NCBI RefSeq assembly: GCF_009494395.1
Contig: NZ_VZCB01000057.1
Span: forward strand, 44,782 to 108,781
Direction: 5' to 3'
DNA length: 64,000 bases
Source: Segatella copri
Lineage (GTDB): Bacteria; Bacteroidota; Bacteroidia; Bacteroidales; Bacteroidaceae
Made by a program: the position numbers and the translations under genes. Position 1 is the stretch's first letter. The number at the start of each line of letters is the position of its first letter. Below are positions 26,098 to 36,446 of the stretch, one piece after another. The notes under the pieces were generated by a model. That model was not told the DNA's origin. It saw only the letters and a list, made by a program, of their open reading frames with translations, and did not search any database.

Positions 26098-27684
26098 ATG
26101 TCAGATAAAATTAAACCAAGTGAAGTGTCTGAAGTTCTTCAGCAGCAACTGCAGGAGGTGAATAGCTCTGAAAAGTTTGATGAGGTCGGTACTGTACTCA
26201 CCGTCAGCGATGGTGTGGCACGTATCTACGGACTCCGCAACGCAGAGGCTAATGAACTTCTTGAGTTCGAGAACGGCACGATGGCGATCGTCATGAACCT
26301 GGAGGAAGACAATGTAGGTTGCGTCCTCTTAGGTCCTACTGCTGGCATCAAGGAGGGACAGAGCGTGAAGCGTACCCACCGTATCGCTTCCATCCGTGTG
26401 AACGATAACTTCCTGGGACGTGTCGTTAATCCGCTGGGACAGGCTATCGACGGACTCGGCGATATCGACCTTACTGATGCCTTCGAAATGCCATTGGACC
26501 GCAAGGCCCCTGGTGTAATCTATCGCCAGCCAGTAAAGGAACCACTTCAGACAGGTTTGAAGGCTGTAGACTCTATGATTCCTATCGGTCGTGGACAGCG
26601 TGAGTTGATCATCGGCGACCGCCAGACCGGTAAGACTGCCATCGCAGTGGATACCATCATCAATCAGAAGAGCTTCTACGAGGCAGGCAAGCCAGTATAT
26701 TGTATCTATGTAGCCATCGGTCAGAAAGCTTCTACCGTTGCAGCATTGGTACAGAACCTCAAGGAACATGGCGCTCTGCCATATACCATCATCGTCAGTG
26801 CTACCGCTGCTGATCCAGCTGCGATGCAGTACTATGCACCATTTGCCGGTGCAGCCATCGGTGAGTATTTCCGCGACCGCGGTTTCTCTGCTCTCGTCGT
26901 ATACGATGACCTGAGTAAGCAGGCTGTGGCTTACCGTGAGGTATCCCTGATCCTCCGCCGTCCATCAGGACGTGAGGCTTACCCTGGAGATGTCTTCTAT
27001 CTCCACTCTCGTCTGTTGGAGCGTGCAGCTCGTATCAACGACCAGCAGGAGGTAGCAGAGCAGATGAACGACCTGCCTGAGTGCATGAAGGGCAAGGTAA
27101 AGGGTGGCGGTTCCTTGACTGCCCTCCCTATCATCGAGACACAGGCTGGTGACGTATCAGCATACATCCCAACCAACGTGATCTCCATCACCGACGGTCA
27201 GATCTTCCTTGAGACCGACCTCTTCAACCAGGGCTTCCGTCCAGCTATCAACGTAGGTATCTCCGTATCCCGTGTAGGTGGTTCTGCCCAGATCAAGAGT
27301 ATGAAGAAGGTGGCTGGTACACTGAAGATTGATATGGCTCAGTATCGTGAGCTGGAGGCCTTCTCCAAGTTCTCAAGCGATATGGATGCCGTAACAGCGA
27401 TGACACTGGACCGTGGTCGCAAGAACGACCAGTTGCTGGTTCAGCCTCAGTACCGCCCAATGCCAGTGGGCGAGCAGGTAGCTATCCTCTATTGCGGTGT
27501 GCACGGATTGATGCACGATGTACCAATGGACAAGGTTCGCGAGTGCCAGGATCTGTTCCTCGACGCTATGCGCAGCCAGCACGCCGATGTGATTCAGACT
27601 TTAGGCGATGGTAAGCTCACCGACGAGGCCATTAAGGCAGTCGAGGAGACCATGGCTAATGTTGCAGGACAATATAAAGCGTAA
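26098..27684 (+). CDS. atpA: F1 ATP synthase subunit alpha
   Basis: 528 residues. Nucleotide-binding loop GDRQTGKT (about 174-181), [12 protein letters not shown], and the conserved [17 protein letters not shown]. It forms the non-catalytic sites of the hexamer. Followed after six bases by atpG. Confidence 0.98.
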   Translation: MSDKIKPSEVSEVLQQQLQEVNSSEKFDEVGTVLTVSDGVARIYGLRNAEANELLEFENGTMAIVMNLEEDNVGCVLLGPTAGIKEGQSVKRTHRIASIRVNDNFLGRVVNPLGQAIDGLGDIDLTDAFEMPLDRKAPGVIYRQPVKEPLQTGLKAVDSMIPIGRGQRELIIGDRQTGKTAIAVDTIINQKSFYEAGKPVYCIYVAIGQKASTVAALVQNLKEHGALPYTIIVSATAADPAAMQYYAPFAGAAIGEYFRDRGFSALVVYDDLSKQAVAYREVSLILRRPSGREAYPGDVFYLHSRLLERAARINDQQEVAEQMNDLPECMKGKVKGGGSLTALPIIETQAGDVSAYIPTNVISITDGQIFLETDLFNQGFRPAINVGISVSRVGGSAQIKSMKKVAGTLKIDMAQYRELEAFSKFSSDMDAVTAMTLDRGRKNDQLLVQPQYRPMPVGEQVAILYCGVHGLMHDVPMDKVRECQDLFLDAMRSQHADVIQTLGDGKLTDEAIKAVEETMANVAGQYKA

Positions 27685-27690
27685 TAGCCT

Positions 27691-28665
27691 ATGCCGTCGT
27701 TAAAAGAGATTAAGACTCGCATCGCCAGCGTCAACAGTACCCGTAAGATTACGAGTGCCATGAAGATGGTGGCTTCGAGCAAATTGCATCATGCACAGGT
27801 GGCTATACAGAACATGCTGCCTTACGAGAATATGCTGGAACATATCCTCAAGAGCTTCCTGGTGAGTACTCCGAATGTGGACCATGAGTTACAGGTGGAG
27901 CACAAGGAAACCAAGCGAGTGGCTCTTGTGGTTTACAGTTCCAACAGCAGCTTGTGCGGTGGATTCAATTCCAACGTCATCAAGATGATGATGCATACGG
28001 TCGACGAGTATAAGGCTCAGGGCATTGACGACATCACGGTTTATCCTATCGGAAGAAAGGTGGCTGAGAAAGCACAGAAGCTGGGAGTCAAGATTGGCGG
28101 CAACTTCATGGATCTTGCCGATCATCCTAATTCAAGCGCATGTGCCGACATCGCCCGTAATCTTGCCAAGCAGTATGCGGCTGGCGAACTCGACAAGGTG
28201 GAGATGATTTATCACCACTTCAAGAGTGCCGGCTCGCAGATTCTGACCCGCAAGACCTTCCTGCCTATCGACCTCAGCACAGAAGCAATAGGAGGGGATA
28301 ACGACAGAGACCTCACCTCGAATGTGGCTACAGCTAAGGCGCAGGAGTATCTACGCAAGAAACAGGCTGAGGAGAATGAAAGAAAATCGGCAGAGGCGCA
28401 TCCTCTGAACGATGACTTCATCGTGGAGCCAGACTTGGAGACCGTTCTCGGTGTATTGATTCCTAAGCAGCTGCATCTCATGCTCTTCACTGCCTTGCTG
28501 GATAGTCAGGCGAGTGAGCATGCTGCCCGCATGGTTGCCATGCAGACCGCTACGGATAATGCCGACGAACTGCTTCGTGAGCTCAACTTGCAGTACAACA
28601 AGAGTCGTCAACAGGCCATTACCAATGAATTGCTTGATATTGTGGGAGGTAGCGTGAATAACTAA
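27691..28665 (+). CDS. atpG: F1 ATP synthase subunit gamma
   Basis: 324 residues; the rotor shaft. N-terminal IKTRIASVNSTRKITSAMKM and C-terminal LLRELNLQYNKSRQQAITNE helices form the coiled coil. Longer than E. coli gamma (287) because of a charged insert at about residues 205-245 (AQEYLRKKQAEENERKSAEA), common in Bacteroidota. Last gene of the operon, with a terminator 28 bp on. Confidence 0.97.
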   Translation: MPSLKEIKTRIASVNSTRKITSAMKMVASSKLHHAQVAIQNMLPYENMLEHILKSFLVSTPNVDHELQVEHKETKRVALVVYSSNSSLCGGFNSNVIKMMMHTVDEYKAQGIDDITVYPIGRKVAEKAQKLGVKIGGNFMDLADHPNSSACADIARNLAKQYAAGELDKVEMIYHHFKSAGSQILTRKTFLPIDLSTEAIGGDNDRDLTSNVATAKAQEYLRKKQAEENERKSAEAHPLNDDFIVEPDLETVLGVLIPKQLHLMLFTALLDSQASEHAARMVAMQTATDNADELLRELNLQYNKSRQQAITNELLDIVGGSVNN

Positions 28666-28693
28666 GTTTCCTTCCAATTTCATTATAAAAAAA

Positions 28694-28721
28694 GAGGTAA
28701 CCCAGATGAATGGATTACCTC
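28694..28721. terminator. Bidirectional terminator between atpG and recQ
   Basis: GAGGTAA.CC and GG.TTACCTC arms flanked by A7 on the left and T8 on the right, so it works for both convergent genes. Confidence 0.88.
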
Positions 28722-28754
28722 TTTTTTTTCTTATGTGTGAGAATGAATTTACTC

Positions 28755-30599
28755 CTAACTTCCCGTATATTTCCTGATAGCCTTGATGAATGTTTCACCA
28801 TACTTCTTCACCTTGAACTCACCGATGCCGCTGATGAGACCGAAGGCATCAAGTGTGGTTGGCTTCATCCTGGTCAACTCATGCAGACTCTTGTCGGAAA
28901 GGACGATGTATGGCGGATAACCCTGCTCGTCAGCTAGATTCTTCCTGATCTTGCGCAGATATTCAAAGAGATTCTTGTCTTCTGCACCCGACATTTCTTC
29001 TTGGAAAACAACACGCTCGGCATGAACCACAGGGATGCTGTTGCCGCGTGCTGACCTATTGGCTTTTTGCGGACGAGTTGACCGCTCTTCATTCTCCATG
29101 ATTGCCAGCGAAACCTGATGCTTGCCCTTGAGAACCTTCCATCCCAATGGCGTAACCTTCATCTGGTTATGCGCATTATACGCCACCTCGAAGAAACCCA
29201 TCTGCAACATCTGCAGCAGATAAGCCTGCCAGTCGCGCACGCTCACGTCCTTGCCCACGCCAAACGTCTTCAGCTCATTATAATGATTCCTGACAACGGC
29301 AGGCGTCTGCATGCCCCTGAGAATCTCGATACACGTACCCACGGCAATCTTCTCGCTGGCTCTCACCATGGCACTGAGCGCCTTCTGCGTGAGTACCGTA
29401 CCGTCGAAAGTGCGCGGAGGATTGTTGCAAACATCGCAGTGACCGCAGTCCTTTGCCGATGTCTCTCCGAAGTAATTCAGGAGAATGCGGCGGCGGCACA
29501 CACGTGATTCGGCATATTCCTCCATTCTTCGCAGCTTCTCCAGGTTCACCGTCCGCTGTCCGCTCTCCTCGCAGAACGAGCGCAGGGTGATGATGTCGCC
29601 CATCGAATAGAAGAGAATGGTATCGGCAGGATCGCCGTCTCGTCCGGCACGTCCTATCTCCTGATAGAAACTCTCGATGCTCTTCGGCATGTTGTAATGA
29701 ATCACCCATCTCACATTGCCCTTGTCGATGCCCATTCCGAAGGCGATGGTGGCACATACCACATCAATCTGGTCCATCTTGAAGCGCTCCTGCACCGATG
29801 CACGCTGCACGCTGGAGAGTCCGGCATGATAGGCCTCGGCATTGATACCGTGCTCCTTCAGTGCCTCTGCCACCATCTCCGTGTTCTTGCGGGACAGGCA
29901 ATAGATGATACCCGCATCGCCCCGATGGCTCTGGATGAAGCGGTAGATGAACTTCAGCTTCTCCTTCTTCGTGCTCTCCTGACGGACGGAGAGACTGAGG
30001 TTAGGACGGTCGAAGCTGCTGACGAACGTCTGACCGTTGAGATGCAGCTGCTGGATGATGTCCTGGCGCGTAATCTTATCGGCTGTAGCCGTGAGCGCCA
30101 TCACCGGGACGTTGGGGAACTTCTCGCGGAGCAGACCCAGCTGGTTGTACTCCGGACGGAAATCATGCCCCCACTGGCTGATGCAATGCGCCTCGTCTAC
30201 CGCAAAGAGCGATATCCTGATGTTGCTGAAGAGGAAAGGAATCTCGCTGATCAGCTTCTCGGGTGATACATACAGCAGCTTCAGATCGCCAGCCTCGCAG
30301 CGACGGCGGATGATGACTTCATCGGTAGCATCATTGCCGCTGTTCAGAGCCTCGGCAGGAATACCGTTCGCCTTGAGCGCCTCAACCTGGTCGTGCATCA
30401 GACTGATGAGCGGAGAGATGACCACCGCCGTTCCCTCCATCGCCAATGCCGGCACCTGATAGCACAGACTCTTGCCGCCGCCCGTAGGCATCAGCACCAG
30501 ACAGTCGTGCCCCTGCATCACCTCCTGGATGATGGCTTCCTGATTGGGACGGAACGAGTCGTAACCGAAGTATGTCTTTAATATCTCGTGGATTTGCAT
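28755..30599 (-). CDS. recQ: ATP-dependent DNA helicase RecQ
   Basis: 614 residues. Helicase core with Walker [17 protein letters not shown] box [19 protein letters not shown], and [10 protein letters not shown] motif VI. RQC zinc site ([12 protein letters not shown] ... CGHCDVC) near residues 370-395 and a C-terminal HRDC domain ending in [17 protein letters not shown] 3'-5' helicase in recombination and fork repair. Full length. Confidence 0.96.
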   Translation of the reverse strand: MQIHEILKTYFGYDSFRPNQEAIIQEVMQGHDCLVLMPTGGGKSLCYQVPALAMEGTAVVISPLISLMHDQVEALKANGIPAEALNSGNDATDEVIIRRRCEAGDLKLLYVSPEKLISEIPFLFSNIRISLFAVDEAHCISQWGHDFRPEYNQLGLLREKFPNVPVMALTATADKITRQDIIQQLHLNGQTFVSSFDRPNLSLSVRQESTKKEKLKFIYRFIQSHRGDAGIIYCLSRKNTEMVAEALKEHGINAEAYHAGLSSVQRASVQERFKMDQIDVVCATIAFGMGIDKGNVRWVIHYNMPKSIESFYQEIGRAGRDGDPADTILFYSMGDIITLRSFCEESGQRTVNLEKLRRMEEYAESRVCRRRILLNYFGETSAKDCGHCDVCNNPPRTFDGTVLTQKALSAMVRASEKIAVGTCIEILRGMQTPAVVRNHYNELKTFGVGKDVSVRDWQAYLLQMLQMGFFEVAYNAHNQMKVTPLGWKVLKGKHQVSLAIMENEERSTRPQKANRSARGNSIPVVHAERVVFQEEMSGAEDKNLFEYLRKIRKNLADEQGYPPYIVLSDKSLHELTRMKPTTLDAFGLISGIGEFKVKKYGETFIKAIRKYTGS

Positions 30600-30637
30600 T
30601 TTCTTCTTATTTTCTACTTTTTTGTTCGATATTCCTG

Positions 30638-30645
30638 CAAAGTTA
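30638..30645 (-). promoter_or_regulatory. recQ -7 element
   Basis: TAACTTTG on the minus strand, 39 bp before the start codon; no clear -33 box at the expected distance. Confidence 0.45.
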
Positions 30646-30706
30646 CTAAAAAATCGGGAGAATAGTCATTTTCTACACTTAAAAGTAAGAAAAGTAGCCA
30701 AAAAAG

Positions 30707-30737
30707 TTTGAAATATAAAATAATTGTCGTACTTTTG
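30707..30737 (+). promoter_or_regulatory. Promoter of the DPP III-Nudix operon
   Basis: TTTG (30707-30710), 19-bp spacer, TACTTTTG (30730-30737), 23 bp before the ATG. Divergent from recQ. Confidence 0.8.
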
Positions 30738-30760
30738 CGGTAGAATCAAACAATGATAAC

Positions 30761-32767
30761 ATGGCAAAATGTAATGTGAACACGAATGAGCGATTCGCCG
30801 ACATCCAGATGCTCCGCTATGAGCTGAAGGGATTTGAGGACTTATCGCTCAACCAGAAACTGTATATTTTCTGCTTGGCTAAGGCTACCCTGATGGGACG
30901 AGATATCACGTTCGACCAGCAGGGAAAGTACAATCTTCGCATCAGAAAAACACTGGAAACCGTTTATCTGCACTATGAAGGCGACAGAGAATGCGAGGAA
31001 TTCAAGGCATTCGAAGTCTACCTGAAGCGCATCTGGTTTGCCAGTGGCATTCATCACCATTATGGTTGTGAAAAATTCAAACCGGGATTCTCCGAGGAAT
31101 ATTTCTATCATCTGCTGGAAAACATAGGGGAAGAACTCCTGCCCATCAAGAGGGGAGAAACCAAGGAAGACCTCATGAGACAGCTGGAATCCATCCTCTT
31201 CGACCCCGAGGTGATGCCTAAGCGCGTGAACCAGACGGATGGGGAAGACCTGGTGCTGACATCTGCCTGCAACTTCTACGAGGATGTGACGCAGGAGGAG
31301 GTAGAGAGATTCTATGCCAAGATGAAGAACACGGACAATCCGAACCCTCCTTCATACGGACTCAACTCCAAACTGACCAAGCGCAACAATGAAGTAGTGG
31401 AACTGACATGGAAGGAAGATGGACTCTATGGGGAGACCATCCGCGAAATCGTGTCCTGGCTGCTCAAGGCGCAGAAGTATGCTGAGAACGAAGGGCAGAA
31501 GCATGTCATCGACCTGCTGGTGAAGTTCTACCGCACCGGTAGCCTGGAGGATTTCGACCGATACTGCATCGCATGGGTAGAACAGCATGAAGGTCTGGTG
31601 GATTTCATCAATGGATTCATCGAAGTATACGGTGACCCTCTCGGTATGAAAGGTACATGGGAAGGTATCGTGGAATATAAGGACCTGGAGGCTACCAAGC
31701 GCACCCAGACCATCAGCCAGAACGCACAGTGGTTTGAGGACCATTCGCCTGTAGATCCCCGTTTCCGCAAGCCGGAAGTGAAGGGAGTTACAGCCAACGT
31801 CATCTGTGCTGCCATGCTGGGCGGTGAGGAATATCCGGCTTCTGCCATCGGCATCAACCTGCCTAACTCCAACTGGATCCGTCAGGAACATGGCTCCAAG
31901 AGCGTTACCATCGGCAACCTGACTGATGCCTACAATAAAGCTGCACAGGGCAACGGATTCAGAGATGAGTTTGTCATCGACAAGGAAACCGTGGCGCTGA
32001 TGAACCAGTATGCCGACATCACCGATGACCTGCATACCGACCTGCACGAGTGCTTGGGACATGGTAGCGGACAGTTGCTTCCTACCACAGACCCGGATGC
32101 TCTGAAAGCTTACGGCAACACCATAGAAGAAGCCCGTGCCGACCTCTTCGGACTCTATTATGTAGCCGATCATAAGCTGGTAGAACTCGGTCTGACGCCT
32201 AATGACGAGGCGTATAAGGCTCAGTATTACAGCTATCTGATGAACGGACTGCTCACCCAGACCATCCGCATCAAGGAGGGCGACAAGATAGAGGAAGCCC
32301 ACATGCGTAACCGTGCCCTCATCGCCTGGTGGACGCTGGAACATGCAGAGGGAGCCGTGGAACTCGTTCAGGAAGAAGTGAACTATGCTTCTGCCGAGGA
32401 TGCGCTGAAGGATGCAGAGGGCAATATCATCACCACCCGAACCTATGTGAAGGTGAATGATTATGAAAAGCTCCGTCATCTCTTCGGTGAACTACTTGCC
32501 GAGATTCAGCGCATCAAGAGCGAGGGCGATTATGAGGCAGCCCGACAGCTGGTAGAGAAGTATGCAGTGAACATCGACCCAGCCTTGCATCGTGAGATAC
32601 TGGCAAGATACAAGAAGCTGAATCTCGCTCCATATAAGGGATTCATCAATCCGAAGATGACGCTGCATTATGATGAGGAGGGTACTCCTACAGATGTTTT
32701 ATTGGATTACGAGGAGAGTTATACCGACCAGATGCTTCGTTATTCAGACGAATACGGAACTTTGTAA
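30761..32767 (+). CDS. Dipeptidyl peptidase III family metallopeptidase (M49)
   Basis: 668 residues without a signal peptide, so probably cytosolic. Zinc site HECLGH (429-434) with downstream EEARAD (about 456-461) supplying the third ligand, the pattern of the family in Bacteroides, where HECLGH replaces the eukaryotic HELLGH. It releases dipeptides from peptide N-termini, probably in peptide catabolism. The Nudix gene starts 6 bp after the stop. Confidence 0.9.
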   Translation: MAKCNVNTNERFADIQMLRYELKGFEDLSLNQKLYIFCLAKATLMGRDITFDQQGKYNLRIRKTLETVYLHYEGDRECEEFKAFEVYLKRIWFASGIHHHYGCEKFKPGFSEEYFYHLLENIGEELLPIKRGETKEDLMRQLESILFDPEVMPKRVNQTDGEDLVLTSACNFYEDVTQEEVERFYAKMKNTDNPNPPSYGLNSKLTKRNNEVVELTWKEDGLYGETIREIVSWLLKAQKYAENEGQKHVIDLLVKFYRTGSLEDFDRYCIAWVEQHEGLVDFINGFIEVYGDPLGMKGTWEGIVEYKDLEATKRTQTISQNAQWFEDHSPVDPRFRKPEVKGVTANVICAAMLGGEEYPASAIGINLPNSNWIRQEHGSKSVTIGNLTDAYNKAAQGNGFRDEFVIDKETVALMNQYADITDDLHTDLHECLGHGSGQLLPTTDPDALKAYGNTIEEARADLFGLYYVADHKLVELGLTPNDEAYKAQYYSYLMNGLLTQTIRIKEGDKIEEAHMRNRALIAWWTLEHAEGAVELVQEEVNYASAEDALKDAEGNIITTRTYVKVNDYEKLRHLFGELLAEIQRIKSEGDYEAARQLVEKYAVNIDPALHREILARYKKLNLAPYKGFINPKMTLHYDEEGTPTDVLLDYEESYTDQMLRYSDEYGTL

Positions 32768-32773
32768 TAAGAA

Positions 32774-33280
32774 ATGATGACAGATAATAAGAACGAGGAA
32801 TTTCCGATAGTGGATGAAATGGGCAATATCCTGGGTGCCATCACCCGGGGACATGCCCATGACGGAAGCAAGATATTGCATCCGGTGGTTCATCTGCATG
32901 TATTCAACAGCAAGGGAGAACTGTATCTTCAGCATCGTCCGGCATGGAAGGATATCCAGCCGGATAAATGGGATACAGCCTGTGGTGGGCACGTAGATTT
33001 AGGCGAGAGCGTGAATCAGGCGCTTCATCGTGAAGTAAGGGAAGAGCTGGGTATCACCGATTTCGAACCGGAGTCTTTGGGACATTATGTCTTTGAAAGT
33101 CAGAGGGAAAAGGAACTGGTATACGTTCACCGCTGCGTATACGACGGTGAGGTGAAGCCTAGCCAGGAAGAATTGGCTGGTGGCAGATTCTGGAGTAAGG
33201 AGGAAATTAAGGAAAACATTGGAAAAGGTGTCTTTACTCCTAATTTCGAAAACGAATACCAGAAGTTTTTCGACCGCTAA
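32774..33280 (+). CDS. Nudix hydrolase (isopentenyl isomerase-like branch)
   Basis: 168 residues. A Nudix box is present (G..VDLGE.......REVREELG, about residues 74-96), with the fold opening EFPIVDEMGNILGAITRG and HPVVHLHVFNSKGELYLQHR typical of the YfcD/Idi-like group. It hydrolyses a nucleoside diphosphate-linked substrate; the exact one is unknown. Cotranscribed with the DPP III gene. Confidence 0.88.
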   Translation: MMTDNKNEEFPIVDEMGNILGAITRGHAHDGSKILHPVVHLHVFNSKGELYLQHRPAWKDIQPDKWDTACGGHVDLGESVNQALHREVREELGITDFEPESLGHYVFESQREKELVYVHRCVYDGEVKPSQEELAGGRFWSKEEIKENIGKGVFTPNFENEYQKFFDR

Positions 33281-33286
33281 GAAAAT

Positions 33287-33368
33287 GTCCCACAGATTTC
33301 ACAGATTTACACAGAGCATTTCTGCAGTTCGAGAAAAAAACTGTGTAAATCTGTGAAATCTGTGGGAC
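33287..33368. repeat. Perfect 28-bp inverted repeat (AATCTGTG family), copy 2
   Basis: The arm at 33287-33314 (GTCCCACAGATTTCACAGAT and onwards) is complemented exactly by 33341-33368. The arms equal those at 11281-11367, but the loops differ. A further CTCTGTGGGATG and AATCTGTGAGAC follow, to about 33410. It lies between convergent genes and can serve as a transcription barrier. Confidence 0.85.
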
Positions 33369-33431
33369 TTTTAAAATTACACCTCTGTGGGATGTTAAAA
33401 TCTGTGAGACATTAAGAACATGTAAGTAAGA

Positions 33432-34049
33432 TTATATCTCGAAGATTCCCTTGAGTGCCCCCTGAGCAATCTTCTCGAAATCCTCTCCGAAGTCACAGAA
33501 TCGCATGACGGCATTGGCAGCAGCGTGCTTGATGCCCATATTGTCACCCTGCAAAGCCACGGCAGCCTGATCAAGGAACTCATTGATGCCACGCTCGTTA
33601 GGCTCCTGACCATTTGCAAAGAGACGGGCAAGGAGCTGGAAACCGGCAATCTCATAGAATGGCTTGTCGCTTGCAATCCATTGATAGGCAATCACAGGCG
33701 CATAGTCTACATGCTGCAGCAGGTTGAAGGCAAGCATCTCAGCCATCTCCTGGCTCTGTACCTGTTCCATCCAGATATCCGTGATCTCGGCAAGCATCCT
33801 GTCGGCAGGCATGATGAGCGTAGCCAGAATCTTGCACTCTCGGATGTCTTCCTTCCAGAGTTCGATGGCGAGGTCATAGTCCTTGCCGTATTCCTGCGCC
33901 ATCTTCTTGAGCTCATAGAATGGCACGCCCCAATTCAGTTTATATCCCAAGCCCTTGTCGCGCATCGACTGCGAACCCGGACCATTCATCAGCAAGCGAA
34001 AGCTTCGCTTGATAGTCATCAGTTTCTGATGTGTTTCTTCGTTCATCAT
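33432..34049 (-). CDS. AlkD-like HEAT-repeat protein (DNA alkylation repair family)
   Basis: 205 all-helical residues with a pattern close to AlkD (IELWKEDIRECKILATLI compares with the family's LW...HEAR.LA.L). AlkD excises N3/N7-alkylated bases. The family's catalytic Asp and Trp cannot be assigned with certainty here, so activity is open. It starts three bases after the ispE stop and is translated from the same message. The first or second ATG may be used. Confidence 0.7.
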   Translation of the reverse strand: MMNEETHQKLMTIKRSFRLLMNGPGSQSMRDKGLGYKLNWGVPFYELKKMAQEYGKDYDLAIELWKEDIRECKILATLIMPADRMLAEITDIWMEQVQSQEMAEMLAFNLLQHVDYAPVIAYQWIASDKPFYEIAGFQLLARLFANGQEPNERGINEFLDQAAVALQGDNMGIKHAAANAVMRFCDFGEDFEKIAQGALKGIFEI

Positions 34050-34052
34050 TTT

Positions 34053-34913
34053 TTAAAGTTTCATTGTTTTGCAGAACATTCCCTCGAACTGTTCCTCTAT
34101 GTTTGCTGGCTTATGCTTGAAGATGCCGAAGATGGCACTTCCGCTGCCACTCATTGCTGCGTATACGGCACCGAGATTGTAAAGGCTCTCCTTGATTTCG
34201 GCAAGCTCAGGATGCATCGCAAAGATAGGAGCCTCGAAATCATTGATGAGTTCTTCCTTCCAGGTCTCGATAGGTTGACGTACGATGTCACGGCAGCACT
34301 TAGCAGGCTGCTTAGGAGTGATGGCTGCATAGGCATCCTTGGTGCTCACGGCAATGTCATCGCGCTTCACCACAACGATGTAATAGCCCTTCATGTTGTC
34401 GCCAGGACCGCTTACCGGCATCAATACATCGCCGATTCCCTCAGCATAGCAGGCTGTATCTCCATCCTCTGGATTGGCAGCGATGAAAAAGGCACAGTCG
34501 GCACCCAGCTTGGCTGCATATCGTTCCATCTCGGAATTGCCGATGTTGAGACGGAACCGTTCATCCAGCAGGCGAATCATGTAGGCTGCATCAGAAGAAC
34601 CGCCACCCATACCTGCCTGAGACGGAATACGCTTCAAGAGATGGGCATGGATGCGAGGTATCTTGAAGTCGGCTGCAATCATGTTATATGCCTTCACCAC
34701 TAGATTGTTCTGCTCATCGCAATCTATGGCATTGCCTGTTATCTTGAGATCGCATGGCACTTCGCTCGGAAACTCTTCGCCCATGAGCTTGATTTCCAGC
34801 GCATCTGTTAGCGGAATAGGGTAGAACACGGTCTCCAGATTGTGATAACCGTCTGCCCGTTTGCTGACTATATTTAAGCCAAGGTTTATCTTGGCGCAAG
34901 GAAATGTAATCAT
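34053..34913 (-). CDS. ispE: 4-diphosphocytidyl-2-C-methyl-D-erythritol kinase
   Basis: 286 residues, GHMP kinase. N-terminal CAKINLGLNIVSKRADGYHN with the catalytic Lys/Asp region, ATP loop AGMGGGSSDAA (about 93-103) and C-terminal MSGSGSAIFG. Fourth step of the MEP isoprenoid pathway. Promoter-like TATCTTTG on the minus strand at 34955-34948. Confidence 0.95.
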   Translation of the reverse strand: MITFPCAKINLGLNIVSKRADGYHNLETVFYPIPLTDALEIKLMGEEFPSEVPCDLKITGNAIDCDEQNNLVVKAYNMIAADFKIPRIHAHLLKRIPSQAGMGGGSSDAAYMIRLLDERFRLNIGNSEMERYAAKLGADCAFFIAANPEDGDTACYAEGIGDVLMPVSGPGDNMKGYYIVVVKRDDIAVSTKDAYAAITPKQPAKCCRDIVRQPIETWKEELINDFEAPIFAMHPELAEIKESLYNLGAVYAAMSGSGSAIFGIFKHKPANIEEQFEGMFCKTMKL

Positions 34914-35050
34914 AATCTAAATTGTTTAAGAGTCGATAATTCTCTTGCAAAGATATAAAAAATATCTCAATACTGCTCCCTTTCCTATAGATTATTTTCT
35001 TACATACATTAAAAATAATAAAAAACGGTAGTATTTTGCAATATCTTTTG

Positions 35051-35058
35051 TATCTTTG
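35051..35058 (+). promoter_or_regulatory. -7 element of the DUF2027/Smr gene
   Basis: TATCTTTG with downstream leader of about 100 bp containing GGCTTTTTTAGCAACCG and TCGTCAGCGCCGG; no exact -33 box. Confidence 0.5.
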
Positions 35059-35159
35059 CAGAAAATATACGGCTTTTTTAGCAACCGTATGTCGTCAGCG
35101 CCGGTCTTTCAACGACCCGTATATCGCAATAGTAAGTAAGAATATAAAAAATAACAGAT

Positions 35160-36296
35160 ATGAAAAAAGGAGATAAAGTAAGATTCCTGAGTGAAGTGGG
35201 TGGCGGTAAGGTTGCCGGCTTCCAGGGTAAGAATATCGTCCTGGTAGAGGACGAGGATGGATTTGAAATCCCTATGCCTATCAACGAGGTAGTGGTAGTA
35301 GAGCAGGACGACTATGCCATGGGTAAGATGATTTCGGCTAAGATGGATGCCAAGCAGAAGGCGGAAGAACATGCCAACACGGAACTGCATCAGGACAGCC
35401 GAAGCATCAAGGCTATCCTCAATGAGCATGATACCGACATCGAGGAGGAAGAGTATGATCCGGCTGACAGGGAAGTAACCTTCGTCAAGCACATCCAGGA
35501 GCGTACGGGCGGCAACAAGCTGAGCGCCTATCTCGCCTTCGTGCCTATCGATATCAAGGAGGTTACCAATACCCGTTTCGAGACCTATATGGTGAACGAC
35601 AGCAACTATTATCTGCACTATACTTATCTCGTAGCAGAGGGCAATGCCTGGACCTTGAAGGCTGAGGGTGAAATCGAACCCAATACCAAGCTCTTCATCG
35701 AGGAGTTCGGCCGTGAGGCGCTGAACGAAATGGAGCATATCGCCATCCAGATGATTGCCTACAAGAAGGAGAAACCTTTCCTCCTGAAGCCGGCTACCGA
35801 CGTACAGTTCCGTCTGGACCCAGTGAAGTTCTACAAGCTTCATCTCTTCGGGGAGAATGATTTCTTCGAGACTCCAGCCTATCTCTTCACCATCGTAGAG
35901 AATGACGAGGTGGCTCGTCCGCTCGTTATCGACTCCAAACGATTGAAGGAGCAGATGTACAAGGACGAGAAGGTGATTGCCAATACCGGCAAGAAGAAGA
36001 GCAAGAAGGATGATGGCACACTCGTAGTAGACCTTCATGCGGACGAGGTACTTGAAACAACTGCTGGAATGAATTCTGCCGATATCCTTCATTATCAGAT
36101 GGATGTGTTCACGAAGACGATGAATGAATACAAGAACAAGAAGGGACAGAAGATTGTCTTCATCCATGGCAAGGGCGAAGGCGTACTGCGCCAGGCTCTC
36201 ATCCATGAGCTGAACTATCGCTATAAGAGCTGCAGCTACCAGGATGCTTCCTTCCAGGAATACGGCTATGGTGCCACACAGGTAACGATTAAGTAA
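35160..36296 (+). CDS. DUF2027 and Smr domain protein
   Basis: 378 residues. The N-terminal DUF2027 part opens with KKGDKVRFLSEVGGGKVAGF, the same start as in MutS2-associated relatives. A beta-rich middle follows, then a C-terminal Smr domain (VVDLHADEV near residue 290, IHGKGEGVLRQAL near 340). Smr domains are nicking nucleases acting on DNA or on mRNA in stalled ribosomes. The DLHxx and HGKG motifs are intact, so catalysis is plausible. Monocistronic in appearance. Confidence 0.85.
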   Translation: MKKGDKVRFLSEVGGGKVAGFQGKNIVLVEDEDGFEIPMPINEVVVVEQDDYAMGKMISAKMDAKQKAEEHANTELHQDSRSIKAILNEHDTDIEEEEYDPADREVTFVKHIQERTGGNKLSAYLAFVPIDIKEVTNTRFETYMVNDSNYYLHYTYLVAEGNAWTLKAEGEIEPNTKLFIEEFGREALNEMEHIAIQMIAYKKEKPFLLKPATDVQFRLDPVKFYKLHLFGENDFFETPAYLFTIVENDEVARPLVIDSKRLKEQMYKDEKVIANTGKKKSKKDDGTLVVDLHADEVLETTAGMNSADILHYQMDVFTKTMNEYKNKKGQKIVFIHGKGEGVLRQALIHELNYRYKSCSYQDASFQEYGYGATQVTIK

Positions 36297-36443
36297 ACAT
36301 CGAACATTGAGCATTGAACATTGAACTTGGAACTTTGAACTTTATGATATGCTTAGCAAGTTATATCACTCAAAGTAATCATACAGTTCCAAGTTTCAAG
36401 TTCAAATCTTAAAGTTCCAAGTTCAAATCTCAAAGTTCAAAGT
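36297..36443 (+). repeat. GAACTTT/AAAGTTC heptad repeats before nadE
   Basis: GAACATTGAGCATTGAACAT-type and GAACTTTGAACTTTATGAT copies on the left are followed by inverted TTCAAGTTCAAATCTTAAAG copies on the right, so the block can fold back on itself. It ends two bases before the nadE start codon. Confidence 0.75.
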
Positions 36444-36446
36444 AAT